Shown here piece by piece: positions 24,640 through 34,216 of a DNA stretch of 56,110 bases. The notes beneath the pieces were generated by a model. The model worked only from the letters and a program-made list of their open reading frames with translations, had not been told where the DNA came from and searched no databases. The first letter of the stretch is position 1, and each line of letters begins with the position of its first letter. A program made the translations under genes and the position numbers. The stretch covers positions 1 to 56,110 of the forward strand of contig JAGVQJ010000164.1 in assembly GCA_020051775.1 (NCBI GenBank), given 5' to 3'. Source of the DNA: Calditrichota bacterium (GTDB lineage Bacteria > Electryoneota > B3-LCP).

Positions 24640-25784
24640 GCTGCGACTTTTGATTTAGCTGAAGACAAACCTCGTCCCTTCCACGTGGGCGAAGTCAATA
24701 AAGTTAAAGGATGAAGCAGCACAAACCAGAGCGGAACCAAAATCGCTGCGGGGATGGACCAATGGTACCAACCCGATTCTTGAAAAAGCTTCAATCCGTA
24801 ATGGAAAACCATAACCACCGCCAGACTGAAGGCCGCCCACCCGACCAGAAATCCGGCGCTGGAATGCAACCCAGCCAGAGTCAATACTCCCAGTATTACG
24901 TTGGAAAGAAAACCCAGGTAAACCACCGCCGCCAGAATAATCCAATGCAAGGCGTAGCGTCGCCCGGCTGACAGATGACGCCGTTTGCGCGACCAATAGG
25001 CCTTGGATTCAGGCGGTGGAGCCGTTAAAATGCGGCCTTCCGGCTTGAAACAGAATCTGATCTTTAACCCAGCTCGCCGGAAACGCTGCAAGAGCAGATC
25101 ATCATCGCCGGAAATGGATTTTTCGCCGGCATCGAATCCTCCCACATTGATAAAGGCCTTCAACCGATAAGCGAAATTGGATCCCGAGCAACTGAACGCG
25201 CCACCCAAACCGATTACAGCCGAATTGATTACGTTGTTGACCAGACCTTCGAACCCGGCCAGACGCGGATAAAAGCCCGATCCGGTCGTATAGATGGCCG
25301 GTCCGCAAACCGCACTGACTTCGGGCGTAAAATGGGCTGTCATGAGACTGACCCAGCCGGGTTGCACCGTGCAATCCGCATCGGTGATCATGACAATCTC
25401 TCCTCGACATTCGCACAAACCGGCAGCCAAAGCACGCTTTTTCGGCCCCATCATTCTCACCGGAGTATCTTCCAGCCGCAGCAATCGAAAACGGGCCTCT
25501 CGCGCAGCCCATTCCCGAATGATTTCGCCGGTGCGGTCGGTGGATCCATCATCAATGATGAGGAACTCGCACCGGTCAACCGGATAATCCTGCGCCGCCA
25601 AACTCGCCAGGCAGGCGGGCAGATTAACTTCCTCATTGCGCGCTGCCACGAGCACCGAAACCATCGGTGGCTGATCGCACCAAGGGTGTAATTTAAGCCG
25701 CGACCCACGCCTCAAGCCCCACCCCAGCAATACCACGAAGGAAATCGTAAAGGCCAACGCAATGATTTGGACAGTTCCGAGCAT
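24636..25784 (-). CDS. GT2 glycosyltransferase (first in the operon)
   Basis: A 382-aa membrane GT2 with an N-terminal helix, LVAARNEEVNLPACLASL, IDDGSTDRT, ITDADCTVQPGW, SGDDDLLLQRFR, and YWSRKRRHLSAGRRY at the position of the usual QxxRW motif. Two or three C-terminal helices follow. It is the first gene of the eight-gene minus-strand operon. The promoter at 25811-25839 leaves a short leader of about 20 nt with no clear Shine-Dalgarno. Confidence 0.85.
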   Translation of the reverse strand: MLGTVQIIALAFTISFVVLLGWGLRRGSRLKLHPWCDQPPMVSVLVAARNEEVNLPACLASLAAQDYPVDRCEFLIIDDGSTDRTGEIIREWAAREARFRLLRLEDTPVRMMGPKKRALAAGLCECRGEIVMITDADCTVQPGWVSLMTAHFTPEVSAVCGPAIYTTGSGFYPRLAGFEGLVNNVINSAVIGLGGAFSCSGSNFAYRLKAFINVGGFDAGEKSISGDDDLLLQRFRRAGLKIRFCFKPEGRILTAPPPESKAYWSRKRRHLSAGRRYALHWIILAAVVYLGFLSNVILGVLTLAGLHSSAGFLVGWAAFSLAVVMVFHYGLKLFQESGWYHWSIPAAILVPLWFVLLHPLTLLTSPTWKGRGLSSAKSKVAA

Positions 25785-25810
25785 GTCGTTTGATCGAGTT
25801 ATTCATAGGT

Positions 25811-25839
25811 AATATAGGTAATCCGGCGGTTAGATGCAA
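25811..25839 (-). promoter_or_regulatory. promoter of the GT2/radical SAM operon
   Basis: On the minus strand, TTGCAT (25834-25839) and TATATT (25811-25816) are spaced by exactly 17 bases and lie just upstream of the first GT2 start. The 159-bp divergent gap also holds a weaker plus-strand candidate (TTGGCG at 25885, TAATAT at 25909, 18 apart) for the metalloenzyme gene. Confidence 0.6.
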
Positions 25840-25943
25840 GCCGTTTCTATCTTGGATCTTAAATCGCCGAAAAAATGCATTCGTTTGGCGATTGCCGTGG
25901 TTATATTTTAATATGGATATGTTCACAGGCAAAAGGGAAAACC

Positions 25944-26852
25944 GTGCGCAAGTTTTTGCACCAAGGTGACGGCTACCAGCACATTCTGATGATCTTCCTG
26001 GACGGTTTGGGTTTGGGAGAAACCGATCCCAAGCATAATCCCCTGGCGCTTTACCCCGATATTTGGCCTCAGGCAGGCGTGGGGCCAACCCATCCCCATT
26101 TAGCCTGCCTCCCTCTGGACGCTTGCCTGGGTGTGGCCGGTCTGCCGCAGAGCGCCACCGGTCAAACGGCGCTGTTGGCCGGGATTAACGCCCCGGCTCT
26201 CCTGGGTCGGCACATGCAGGGATTCCCTTCCCGGCGTCTGGTGGAGATGTTACAGGAACACAGCATCTTTGTGCGGATGAAAACTTGCGGGAAGACCGCC
26301 ACCTTCGCCAATGCCTATCGCCACCCCGAGGATGAATCCACGCAGGCGCGGCTTTCGGTTACGAGCCATGCTCTGAAAGCCTCCGGCCAACCGTTTCGCA
26401 GTTTGGATCAATTGTGGCGAAAAGAAGCGCTCACGCACGATTTCACCAATCAAAAGCTGCTCGAAAAAGGTTATGACGTCCCCCTCTTCACGCCGGAAGA
26501 GGCTGCGCATATTCTGATCAAGTTGGCCAGTCAGTACGATTTCACATTATACGAACATTTCCTGACCGACCTGATCGCTCACCGGGGTACGCCCACTGAG
26601 ATCACCGATCATGTCCTGCTTGTCACTCGCTTTATCCGTTCGTGCGTGGAAGAAGCCCTCCGTGCTGAACTTTTTCTGATCATCACTTCGGATCATGGCA
26701 ACATCGAGGCTTCCCAGGTGAAAACTCACACCCGCAATCCTGTGCCGTTGATTTGGTTGGATAAAAAGGATCTGACCCGCCTCCCGCCACCCGCAGATAT
26801 CGCCGGGGTGACGCCCTGGATCCTGAAACTGCTTGATTGTGAATCCGTATGA
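25944..26852 (+). CDS. phosphoglycerate-mutase-like metalloenzyme
   Basis: A protein of the alkaline phosphatase superfamily, metalloenzyme branch, related to cofactor-independent phosphoglycerate mutase and phosphopentomutase. Metal-site segments are MIFLDGLGLGE near the N-terminus, LPQSATGQTALLAG (nucleophile region), and the C-terminal IITSDHGNIEASQVKTHTRNPVPLIW. At about 302 aa it is shorter than true iPGM (around 510 aa), so it is not the glycolytic enzyme. The GTG at 25944 is preferred over an ATG at 25875 because AAGGGA precedes it and the ATG would lie within the divergent promoter region. Its stop overlaps the next gene by 4 bp (ATGA), suggesting a joint role with the GT-C/TPR protein. 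Confidence 0.7.
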   Translation: MRKFLHQGDGYQHILMIFLDGLGLGETDPKHNPLALYPDIWPQAGVGPTHPHLACLPLDACLGVAGLPQSATGQTALLAGINAPALLGRHMQGFPSRRLVEMLQEHSIFVRMKTCGKTATFANAYRHPEDESTQARLSVTSHALKASGQPFRSLDQLWRKEALTHDFTNQKLLEKGYDVPLFTPEEAAHILIKLASQYDFTLYEHFLTDLIAHRGTPTEITDHVLLVTRFIRSCVEEALRAELFLIITSDHGNIEASQVKTHTRNPVPLIWLDKKDLTRLPPPADIAGVTPWILKLLDCESV

Positions 26853-28819
26853 TTAAATTGAAATTAAACCCCCGCTACGATCTTCTGCTGGTGGCCGGAT
26901 TAGCCCTGATAGTGCGGCTGCTCTATATATATCAGCTCTCCGCCACCCCTATTTTCTCCTCCCCCATCGTGGACGGAGAGTATCACGACGCCTGGGCACG
27001 GGAAATTCTGCGCCAGGGCCCCGGTCATGAAGGCGTATTCTTTCGAGCTCCTCTTTATCCCTATTTTCTGGCGCTGGTTTACAGTCTGCTCGGGGAGAGC
27101 TTCTTGGCGGCGCGAATCGTGCAAGCATTTCTAGGCGCTGCCACCGCTTCGTTGACCTACCTGCTGGGATGGACGCTTATCCGTCGCCGATCGGTGGCGT
27201 TAACCGCCGGTCTGGGATCGGCTTTTTATGGTATTTTGGTCTATCACGACGGCGAACTATTGGTCGAAACCCTGTTCATCCCCTTGCTGCTGGCCGCGTG
27301 CCTGGTATGGGTTCAAATCCGCACACAGAAGCGAGCTCTCTCCATTCTGGCCGCTGGATTTTTGGTGGGATTAGCCGCCATCTGCCGACCCACTGCGCTG
27401 ATCCTTCTGCCGATCTTCGCAGGAGACCTGCTGTTGTCACATTACACCGCCTGGAAAGAGGCTTTGTCGCCTCGTCGCCTGCTGCATGTATTCGCACTGG
27501 CCACGGGCTGTCTGTTGCCTATATTCCCGGTCACCTGGCATAACTTGGAAAAGGCCGGAGATTTCGTCTTGATCGCTTATCCGGACGGCATCAACTTCTA
27601 TATCGGGAACAATCCGGCTGCTGATGGCATGCACGCCATGGTGCCCGGGTTGGGCGCCGCCTGGGACGTGCCCGGGGCTTCCGCCGCTGCGTACAAAGAA
27701 GCCGGTCGAGTCTTAAAACCGTCTGAGGTCAACAGCTATTACAGCGGTAAAGCCTGGGACTTCATCACCGGAAACCCCTACTTGGCTATGCGGTTAACGT
27801 TAAAAAAGCTCAGTCTATTTTGGAACCGTTTCGAGATCAGCGATAACCGTGATCTCTACTTTTTTATGCGCGAAACCCGAGTGATGCCGATCCTGCGCTT
27901 GCTGGGGTTCTGGTGTGTGGGGCCGCTGGCTTTATTGGGTTGGTGGATTGGCTGGCATCGCAGCCTCCTCCCACGCTGGTTTTTGCTGATCATCCCTCTG
28001 TATATGGCGGGCGTTGTTGCGTTTTTCGTCACCGCCCGCTACCGTGCTCCCTTGATTCCCATCTTGCTCGTTTGCGCAGCGTTGGCCCTGTCCGAATTGC
28101 TGTCCGAACGTCGCCCTTTTTGGGATCGTTCTCGGATTATGCAATTCTCCTCCCTCGCCGTACTGGGTATCCTGGTGAATGTCAATTTCTGGGGGATTCA
28201 TCGCGAGAATCCGGCGCATTCTCATTTTATCCTGGGGCGAGCCTATATGAAGTTGAATCGCCTCGCGGAAGCTGAAGCCGCCTATGAAAACGCCTTGCGC
28301 GCCGATTCCCTCTACCCTCGCACCCACCTGAACCTGGGAGTGATTCATTATATGAATCACGACACGCTGGCGGCCGAGAGTGAGTACCGCCGCGAGCTGG
28401 AAGTCAACCCCAAAGAAGCTCGCGCCTGGAACAACCTGGGGGTGCTCAAGTTCGAAGCCGGAGATTTCCATCATGCCAGCGAATTGTATCAAAAAGCTCT
28501 GGAACTGGAGTCTTATTATGATGATGCCCGCGTCAACCTTGCGGGGAGTCTTTTTAGGGAAGCCCTGGCGCTGGCCGAAAAGGGTCAAACCGAACAGGCT
28601 GCGCCTCTTTTTAGAAGGGCGGTGGATCTGGAAGGAAATCAAGCTCTGTACCGATACAATTATGCTCTGGCGTTGGGACGATTGGGTTACACAGCAGCAG
28701 CCCAGGAACAACTTGAGGCCACGCTCCGGTTGGCGCCGGGGATGCAAGTGGCCAAAGATCTGCTGGATAAATTAAAGATCATGACCTCAACCGGGAACGA
28801 GGCGTCGCCACAACCCTAA
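26849..28819 (+). CDS. GT-C (PMT/GT39-like) membrane protein with TPR tail
   Basis: A 656-aa protein. The first 450 residues have about ten transmembrane helices. An early acidic loop (SPIVDGEYHDAWAREIL) and FFRAPLYPYFLALVYSLLG are typical of dolichyl- or polyprenyl-phosphate-dependent GT-C transferases (PMT/GT39/ArnT superfamily). From about residue 455 come TPR repeats (LGRAYMKLNRLAEAEAAYENAL; NNLGVLKFEAGDFHHASELYQKAL). It would transfer a sugar from a lipid carrier to a periplasmic acceptor, perhaps selected by the TPRs. Its last 33 bp overlap the end of the convergent gene at 28787-30640, another membrane-TPR protein. Confidence 0.78.
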   Translation: MIKLKLNPRYDLLLVAGLALIVRLLYIYQLSATPIFSSPIVDGEYHDAWAREILRQGPGHEGVFFRAPLYPYFLALVYSLLGESFLAARIVQAFLGAATASLTYLLGWTLIRRRSVALTAGLGSAFYGILVYHDGELLVETLFIPLLLAACLVWVQIRTQKRALSILAAGFLVGLAAICRPTALILLPIFAGDLLLSHYTAWKEALSPRRLLHVFALATGCLLPIFPVTWHNLEKAGDFVLIAYPDGINFYIGNNPAADGMHAMVPGLGAAWDVPGASAAAYKEAGRVLKPSEVNSYYSGKAWDFITGNPYLAMRLTLKKLSLFWNRFEISDNRDLYFFMRETRVMPILRLLGFWCVGPLALLGWWIGWHRSLLPRWFLLIIPLYMAGVVAFFVTARYRAPLIPILLVCAALALSELLSERRPFWDRSRIMQFSSLAVLGILVNVNFWGIHRENPAHSHFILGRAYMKLNRLAEAEAAYENALRADSLYPRTHLNLGVIHYMNHDTLAAESEYRRELEVNPKEARAWNNLGVLKFEAGDFHHASELYQKALELESYYDDARVNLAGSLFREALALAEKGQTEQAAPLFRRAVDLEGNQALYRYNYALALGRLGYTAAAQEQLEATLRLAPGMQVAKDLLDKLKIMTSTGNEASPQP

Positions 28820-30640
28820 AGCCTGTGCATGGTTTGGATTTATTTTCAGCGTTTCGCGCAATTCGTCCAGCGATTCCTGCACTCGTTCCAGACGTCCCAA
28901 AGTCAATGCCAGATCGTAATGCAAGTCGGCCTCGTCGGGAAGATAGCGAACGGCCTCCCGCATCCTTTCCAACGCCCCGCTAAAGTCGCCGCGTTCTGCA
29001 CTTCTTCGGCCTGAATGCCAGTATAACAATCCCCAACGGTGGTCATCTTCCCCACTTAAAACCACCGATAACACCTCCCCCTTCCACCCCCCCTTTCCAG
29101 GTAGAAACCCCAGTCGCGTTACCGCCAACGGCAGATCCTGCCAAGGCCACCCCGGTTTCTGATTCAGCCAGCCCAGGCGTCCGAAATCCACTCCTCGCAG
29201 GCTGATCAGGACCTCCTCCAGATCCCCTTGGTTCTCAGCCCACATTAGATTCATTTCACCCCACAGCGGTTCCAAGTCAGCTCCTGCATGCCAGCGATCC
29301 AAGATTAACGTCTGGAAATCTCCTGCCCGAATTTCGTTTACCACTTTTCGTCCTGCCGCCCCTCGCTCTGCTATGGCCGTTACTGCTGCGCCTCCATTCA
29401 AGATTACCGCCAGCGCAGTTATCGCCATGATCAACCGCCGCTGTCGTTGCGTCACTCCCGTAAGGACGTCACTGCAACAGATCAACACCGGCAACAACGC
29501 TGGTAGCATAAACCGCGGACCCCAATGAATGCCCGGACGACTTGCTCCCGATAGTAGCACCAGCAGGATAAATCCACCACCCGCCAGCCACAGTGGTTGA
29601 TCCATCCATTTCCGTTTCAAAGTGATCGGCAGACCCAGGCAAACCCAGGGCCAGGCGAAGATTAGACCCTGACTCTTCACCGTCAAGGCGAAAGCTGATC
29701 CTGTCAGCCAGCCATGAAGTAGGCCGATAATTGATAATAATCCCGCACCGATCACCAGCCACAGCGGCCTTTTAAGCATCAATGCAACCACTGTCAGAAG
29801 TAGGAGAATGACTGCAAAGGTCGGTCCCGGAAGAGGAGCATCGAACAGCGAAGTGATGATCCCTTCAACCTTTTCGAGGATGGTTGCATGAGTCCAAGCG
29901 AGATGCAGATTAGTACCCCACTGCGGTGGTATCCAGCGTCCATTCAAGGTGCGCTCAAACAGCAACGTTACGGTCAGACCGAGAGCCAATCCGGCTGAAT
30001 AAAGCGCCATAAGCGGCCCGCGACGTGGATATTTGGTTACGGCCAGAACTATGAGGACCAGGGGGAAGAGAAATCCCGCCTCCGGGCGAAGGTAACTCCC
30101 GGCGGCCAGAGCCATTCCCGCCCAGAACCATGACCGAGCTTCGATTTTCTTAAACGCCAGCGTGTGAAATAGCGGCAACAAACATAACAACGCCAGGCCA
30201 TGTTCCCAAAACGTCAAACCGTAAAATATCAGGCTACCGCCCAGGATCAGCATGGCCCCGGCCGTCAGCCGGAATATTCTCCGGCAAGCATACAGCCACA
30301 ACGTGAAGGACAAACTGGTGAGTACGGAAAATCCTAACGGGCCCAAGAACGAAAATAATAATCCTCCCAGCGCGGGATAGAGCGCGGGGAAAATGCCGGT
30401 GGCGCGATCTTGCGAAACTGTCGCGAACGGCGGTGGAAGCGGGAAGTATTGTCCTTGCGGGTTACTTGGGGTGGAAATTTCGAGGTTGAGAGAGCGGTCA
30501 TCGGAAGAAAACAAGCCTCGCGCCATCAATCTTTTCACACCGTCATCAACACCCCAGGGCAATCCTCCCGAAAGTGCGGCAGACATGAACGCCAGAGTCA
30601 GCGCCAGCGCGACCCAAGACAGAAAAGGCCAGATTCGCAT
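28787..30640 (-). CDS. polytopic membrane protein with C-terminal TPR
   Basis: About 617 residues from an ATG at 30640 (MRIWPFLSW); an earlier in-frame start would run into the preceding gene. It has roughly ten transmembrane helices up to about residue 420, a soluble region, and C-terminal TPR repeats (AERGDFSGALERMREAVRYL; HYDLALTLGRLERVQESLDE). The layout mirrors the convergent GT-C/TPR protein, so it may be a related glycosyltransferase or lipid-carrier enzyme, although I cannot place a catalytic motif with certainty. It starts 32 bp after the stop of the lipoprotein gene upstream. Confidence 0.65.
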   Translation of the reverse strand: MRIWPFLSWVALALTLAFMSAALSGGLPWGVDDGVKRLMARGLFSSDDRSLNLEISTPSNPQGQYFPLPPPFATVSQDRATGIFPALYPALGGLLFSFLGPLGFSVLTSLSFTLWLYACRRIFRLTAGAMLILGGSLIFYGLTFWEHGLALLCLLPLFHTLAFKKIEARSWFWAGMALAAGSYLRPEAGFLFPLVLIVLAVTKYPRRGPLMALYSAGLALGLTVTLLFERTLNGRWIPPQWGTNLHLAWTHATILEKVEGIITSLFDAPLPGPTFAVILLLLTVVALMLKRPLWLVIGAGLLSIIGLLHGWLTGSAFALTVKSQGLIFAWPWVCLGLPITLKRKWMDQPLWLAGGGFILLVLLSGASRPGIHWGPRFMLPALLPVLICCSDVLTGVTQRQRRLIMAITALAVILNGGAAVTAIAERGAAGRKVVNEIRAGDFQTLILDRWHAGADLEPLWGEMNLMWAENQGDLEEVLISLRGVDFGRLGWLNQKPGWPWQDLPLAVTRLGFLPGKGGWKGEVLSVVLSGEDDHRWGLLYWHSGRRSAERGDFSGALERMREAVRYLPDEADLHYDLALTLGRLERVQESLDELRETLKINPNHAQALGLWRRLVPG

Positions 30641-30671
30641 CCGGCCTTTTCGGGAAGTTGGTTTGGACTCA

Positions 30672-33008
30672 TCACAAAACGTAGTGTTGTCCCGGATAGA
30701 AGAACCAGTTAAGCATGTCTTTGGTGATTTGCTGCACCTGGCCGTTATCATTCTTCAGGAAGAAGAGTGGGAACGTAAACATGGCGGTGCGATAACCCAG
30801 CGAAGTCGTGTAGACCGGAACCTGAATGCCATTGAAAATGATGATTTGCAAGACCCGCGGTTGATTCTCATACCGCATCGCCACCGGTTTCAACTGATTC
30901 TGCGAGATGGGGTCGTAACGATAATCCACTTCCAGTGTATCGCTGCTTTCCCAGGGTTGGCCGTAGGGATAAGAGACCTGAATGGTGTAGGGATTGTAAC
31001 TTTCGATCTCACCGGTAACCCCCTTGGAGGCATTGTACACTCGATACACTGCCATCACCGGTTGCTTTAAGGGCTGCACCGTACAATGCACCGGCGTGGA
31101 ACCCGAGACCACCTCAGAGTTCTCATTCAGAATCGTCGGAGGCGTCAAACTCGTATCGGTAGTGGTTGAGTTGTAGGTATACAGGGTCACGGCATCATTG
31201 GATCGGGTGAACCAGTCCACCTCCAGCAGCGCCTGGCGATTGGGATAGAAGTTGGGCAGGTAGAGCAGATTCCCGATCAAATTAACGTGGTTGGAATCCA
31301 CGGAAACCGCCGGTAAACCTTCTACCGTGGGGATGCCACCCATGAAATCGGGAGGCGACGCGGTGTTGGGGTATTTCGCGGCGTATCCTGTGATCAATTG
31401 CATGTATTCCCCCAGGAAGGAGCTGCTGCTGATCACATTGATGTTGCCGGCGCCGGCCACACGGAATGCGCCGTAAAGCACATTGCGGCCTTCATACCAA
31501 ACCCGACCACCCACGTCCAAATAGTCAGCCAGCACTTGATTGCGATGGTTGACGTAGTTGATATCACCGGACATGGTATGGCTGTCGTGGTAGAAAATCA
31601 CCAGTTTGTACTGGCTGATCAACGAATAGGGAATCGGGCTTGCCGCCAGGTCGGGAGCGTTATAATTCGAGTTGTCTTTAAATTTAACGTCCACGCCGTC
31701 CATTACGTAGTTATCATAGTCTAACTGACCTTGCAAACCGGTTAGAAGGTTCTGCCAGAACACGTTGACACAATCGGAATTCGCGGCGGTAAACTCGTAA
31801 GTCCCACCGTTGAAAGTTTCATCTACCACCAGGATGTGGTGCTGGAAACTCGGCCTGACAACGTTGAACGAGATAGTGGCGGCCTCATCACACAGCGTGA
31901 AGGCATCGTCGCGGCACCACGCGGAGAGGACATACGATCCCGTCTCCAATCCGGACATCTGCACCGTTTTAACGTCCGACCACACGGAATCACTCCACGC
32001 CCAGAGTGTGTCGCCCGGTGTTTTTATCAGATAGTGGGTGTATTGCAAGGGTATTTGGTAAAGGCTTTTGTCATCCGGATCGTCACTCCTCCAGTTGAAA
32101 GCAATCCCACCCCAATTGGGGGTGATTTCATCCAGACAGAATAAGGTGTCTATCACATAGACATGCAACCCATACGCGGCATCGGGACTGGATTGCGGCT
32201 TGATCAAGGGGTTATTAGGCGGATTGTTGGAGCGGTAGAAAGTCTTATAATCCACTGAACTTTCCACGCCGAGGTTATCCACGGACTTGACAAAGAACAG
32301 GTGCTCGGTCGTATCGCCGGCCAAGGTCAGAAGGTACACGCGAGCCTGCATGGCCGTGGTATCATACCAGGTGATTTGACTCTGGTGGGACAGGAGATAG
32401 CCGAACTGCCCCCCGGTCTCTTCGGCATCTTTAAATCCGGAAATAAATGCTGTGTCCGTCACATCTGCGTAAAGGTAATGGTCCACAAATCCATCTGCGT
32501 CATAACCCACCCAATGCAGGGTTGGCGCATAAGAGAAGACGTAGAAGTTGATGATGTTGAACCTGAAATCAATAAAATAGGTAGTATTTGGCAGTATGGA
32601 TCCACCCGGCAGTGCCACCAAAGCTCCCTGGGCGCTTCGGGTAATAAACTGTCCGGATTGCAAGGTGTCAACCCAGGAACTGTCATAGGCCATGTAGTAA
32701 TCCACACCCGCGATAAAGGGTGCGTTAGGGTCGGAGCCGTAGACTTTTTCCGACCCCGGCTGCATGGCGGTGCCCTGCATGGAGAGAATGGCGACCGGTC
32801 GGCCTAATTGGGCGACCTGGAAGGGCATGGCATTCTGCTGCGTCAGCGTGGAATCGGCGGCGTTCTGAGGAACGTTGACGATCTCGACGGTGGGCGCTTG
32901 ATTGCCGATAAACTCGCCGCTGATCTCGCCGCAACCTTGCAGCAGAACCAACACCGTCAGCAGGGTGATCCCAATTCCAGCCGTTATTTGCATTTGCTTG
33001 GTAAGCAT
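30672..33008 (-). CDS. large lipoprotein of unknown function
   Basis: A 778-aa protein starting at the ATG at 33008, which has GGGAG seven bases upstream; longer in-frame starts lack this. The lipoprotein signal is ITLLTVLVLLQGCG. The body has Ig/fibronectin-like beta segments. A central alpha/beta region (HHILVVDETFNGGTYEF to LADYLDVGGRVWYEGRNVLYG) recalls ThuA or class-I glutamine-amidotransferase-like folds without clear catalytic residues. I do not recognise a named family. It lies downstream of the PorV gene in the surface cluster and is probably attached to the outer membrane. Confidence 0.6.
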   Translation of the reverse strand: MLTKQMQITAGIGITLLTVLVLLQGCGEISGEFIGNQAPTVEIVNVPQNAADSTLTQQNAMPFQVAQLGRPVAILSMQGTAMQPGSEKVYGSDPNAPFIAGVDYYMAYDSSWVDTLQSGQFITRSAQGALVALPGGSILPNTTYFIDFRFNIINFYVFSYAPTLHWVGYDADGFVDHYLYADVTDTAFISGFKDAEETGGQFGYLLSHQSQITWYDTTAMQARVYLLTLAGDTTEHLFFVKSVDNLGVESSVDYKTFYRSNNPPNNPLIKPQSSPDAAYGLHVYVIDTLFCLDEITPNWGGIAFNWRSDDPDDKSLYQIPLQYTHYLIKTPGDTLWAWSDSVWSDVKTVQMSGLETGSYVLSAWCRDDAFTLCDEAATISFNVVRPSFQHHILVVDETFNGGTYEFTAANSDCVNVFWQNLLTGLQGQLDYDNYVMDGVDVKFKDNSNYNAPDLAASPIPYSLISQYKLVIFYHDSHTMSGDINYVNHRNQVLADYLDVGGRVWYEGRNVLYGAFRVAGAGNINVISSSSFLGEYMQLITGYAAKYPNTASPPDFMGGIPTVEGLPAVSVDSNHVNLIGNLLYLPNFYPNRQALLEVDWFTRSNDAVTLYTYNSTTTDTSLTPPTILNENSEVVSGSTPVHCTVQPLKQPVMAVYRVYNASKGVTGEIESYNPYTIQVSYPYGQPWESSDTLEVDYRYDPISQNQLKPVAMRYENQPRVLQIIIFNGIQVPVYTTSLGYRTAMFTFPLFFLKNDNGQVQQITKDMLNWFFYPGQHYVL

Positions 33009-33078
33009 CTTATTCTCCCGCATTGTGGTCTGTGGCCTAAAAAAGCCACCAGGGGTAGGTCTGGTTAAGCGCCTGAGT

Positions 33079-34182
33079 TTACGATTTAACCGGCGGTTCC
33101 GACGGCACAAACGAAATAGGTTTGGGCGCCTTCGGCGTGCCCGGTTTGCGAGCCACGCTCGGCTGTCCGTAGGCCAAGCTTAAGGTGAAGAAATGGTTGT
33201 TCCCCAGCTTATCTATTTTTGTGAAAGCGTAGTCTACTTTTAGGGATAGCGTCGGTAGAGCGATATTTAAACCGGCGCCCAGACTCAATCCATCCATGGA
33301 AGGTGATCCGTCTTCGTTGATAATCGGATATTCCACGAAGGGGTCTTTATTATTATCCTGAAGGTATTCATCCCAGGAGTAACGCTTGAACCCGTTAATT
33401 TTTTTGCCAACGCGTAAGAACCCCATCTGAGCTATACCATATTCCAGACCGATACAGGCTTGTTCCAAGTTGTCGTTGGGATGCCAGCCTTCTATTGCAA
33501 GAGTCAGCACATGCGGGTCCTGGTTTAATAATCTCATGGATCCGCCGAACTTGAAATTAATCGGCATGGGGAAGGGCGAACTCACGAAGTTCATGTCCGG
33601 GCCGAAATTCGAGATGGACATGGCGATGACCACCGATTTCCAGGCCGTGTTGTAAAACGTTCCCACGTCGAAGGCCATGCCGGTGGCCTTTTGATCGGCC
33701 AGATTTTCTTGGATGAACTTGACCGTCGCTCCGACTGAGAATTTATTCGTTAGACGCTGAGCATAAGTGACGCCTAAAGCCAGATCCGAGGCCATAAAGG
33801 TGCGCCCCGTCCCATAGGGCATCAGGGGGGTTGTTTCATCCATCTTGTCGGTATGCAGGAACGTCGCCTGGACACCCACTGCGGCGCTCAGACTGCGTAT
33901 GGGCCATACCCCGCCTAAATACTCGAACTGAATACCCGCCGGATACACGATGTGCGTCAGCATGAAGTCCGGACGCCGCAGTTGCACCAAGCCACCGGGG
34001 TTATAATAAAGCGCGGAAGCGTCATCAGCCACGCCGATGAATGCTTCGGCCATGCCCATGGCCCGGGCGCTCACACCCACCTTCAAGAATTGCACTCCCG
34101 TCGTTCCTACCTTAGCCTGACCCCAGCATAAGGCCGGGATGGTCAGTACAAGCACCAGGAGTATTAAACGCTCTTTTCGCAT
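33079..34182 (-). CDS. PorV/PorQ-family outer-membrane protein (second copy)
   Basis: A 367-aa paralogue of the protein at 899-1900, with a signal peptide (ending CWGQA), the hallmark VQFLKVGVSARAMGMAEAF, then VADDASALYYNPGGL, and a beta-barrel body. The ATG at 34182 is chosen because GGGAG lies eight bases upstream. It sits between the TPR-like lipoprotein and the large lipoprotein, and the same strand carries two T9SS cargo genes, so a PorV-like role in cargo export is plausible. The C-terminal basic/proline-rich tail (KPGTPKAPKPIS) is unusual. Confidence 0.82.
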   Translation of the reverse strand: MRKERLILLVLVLTIPALCWGQAKVGTTGVQFLKVGVSARAMGMAEAFIGVADDASALYYNPGGLVQLRRPDFMLTHIVYPAGIQFEYLGGVWPIRSLSAAVGVQATFLHTDKMDETTPLMPYGTGRTFMASDLALGVTYAQRLTNKFSVGATVKFIQENLADQKATGMAFDVGTFYNTAWKSVVIAMSISNFGPDMNFVSSPFPMPINFKFGGSMRLLNQDPHVLTLAIEGWHPNDNLEQACIGLEYGIAQMGFLRVGKKINGFKRYSWDEYLQDNNKDPFVEYPIINEDGSPSMDGLSLGAGLNIALPTLSLKVDYAFTKIDKLGNNHFFTLSLAYGQPSVARKPGTPKAPKPISFVPSEPPVKS

Positions 34183-34216
34183 GATTTCTGCTCCCGTTTT
34201 CCGGTGAGACTTTTGG

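Noticed and set aside
25875..25943. N-terminal extension of the metalloenzyme from an ATG at 25875
   Set aside because: The added residues are not like the family, the region lies within the divergent promoter area, and the GTG at 25944 has a better ribosome site.
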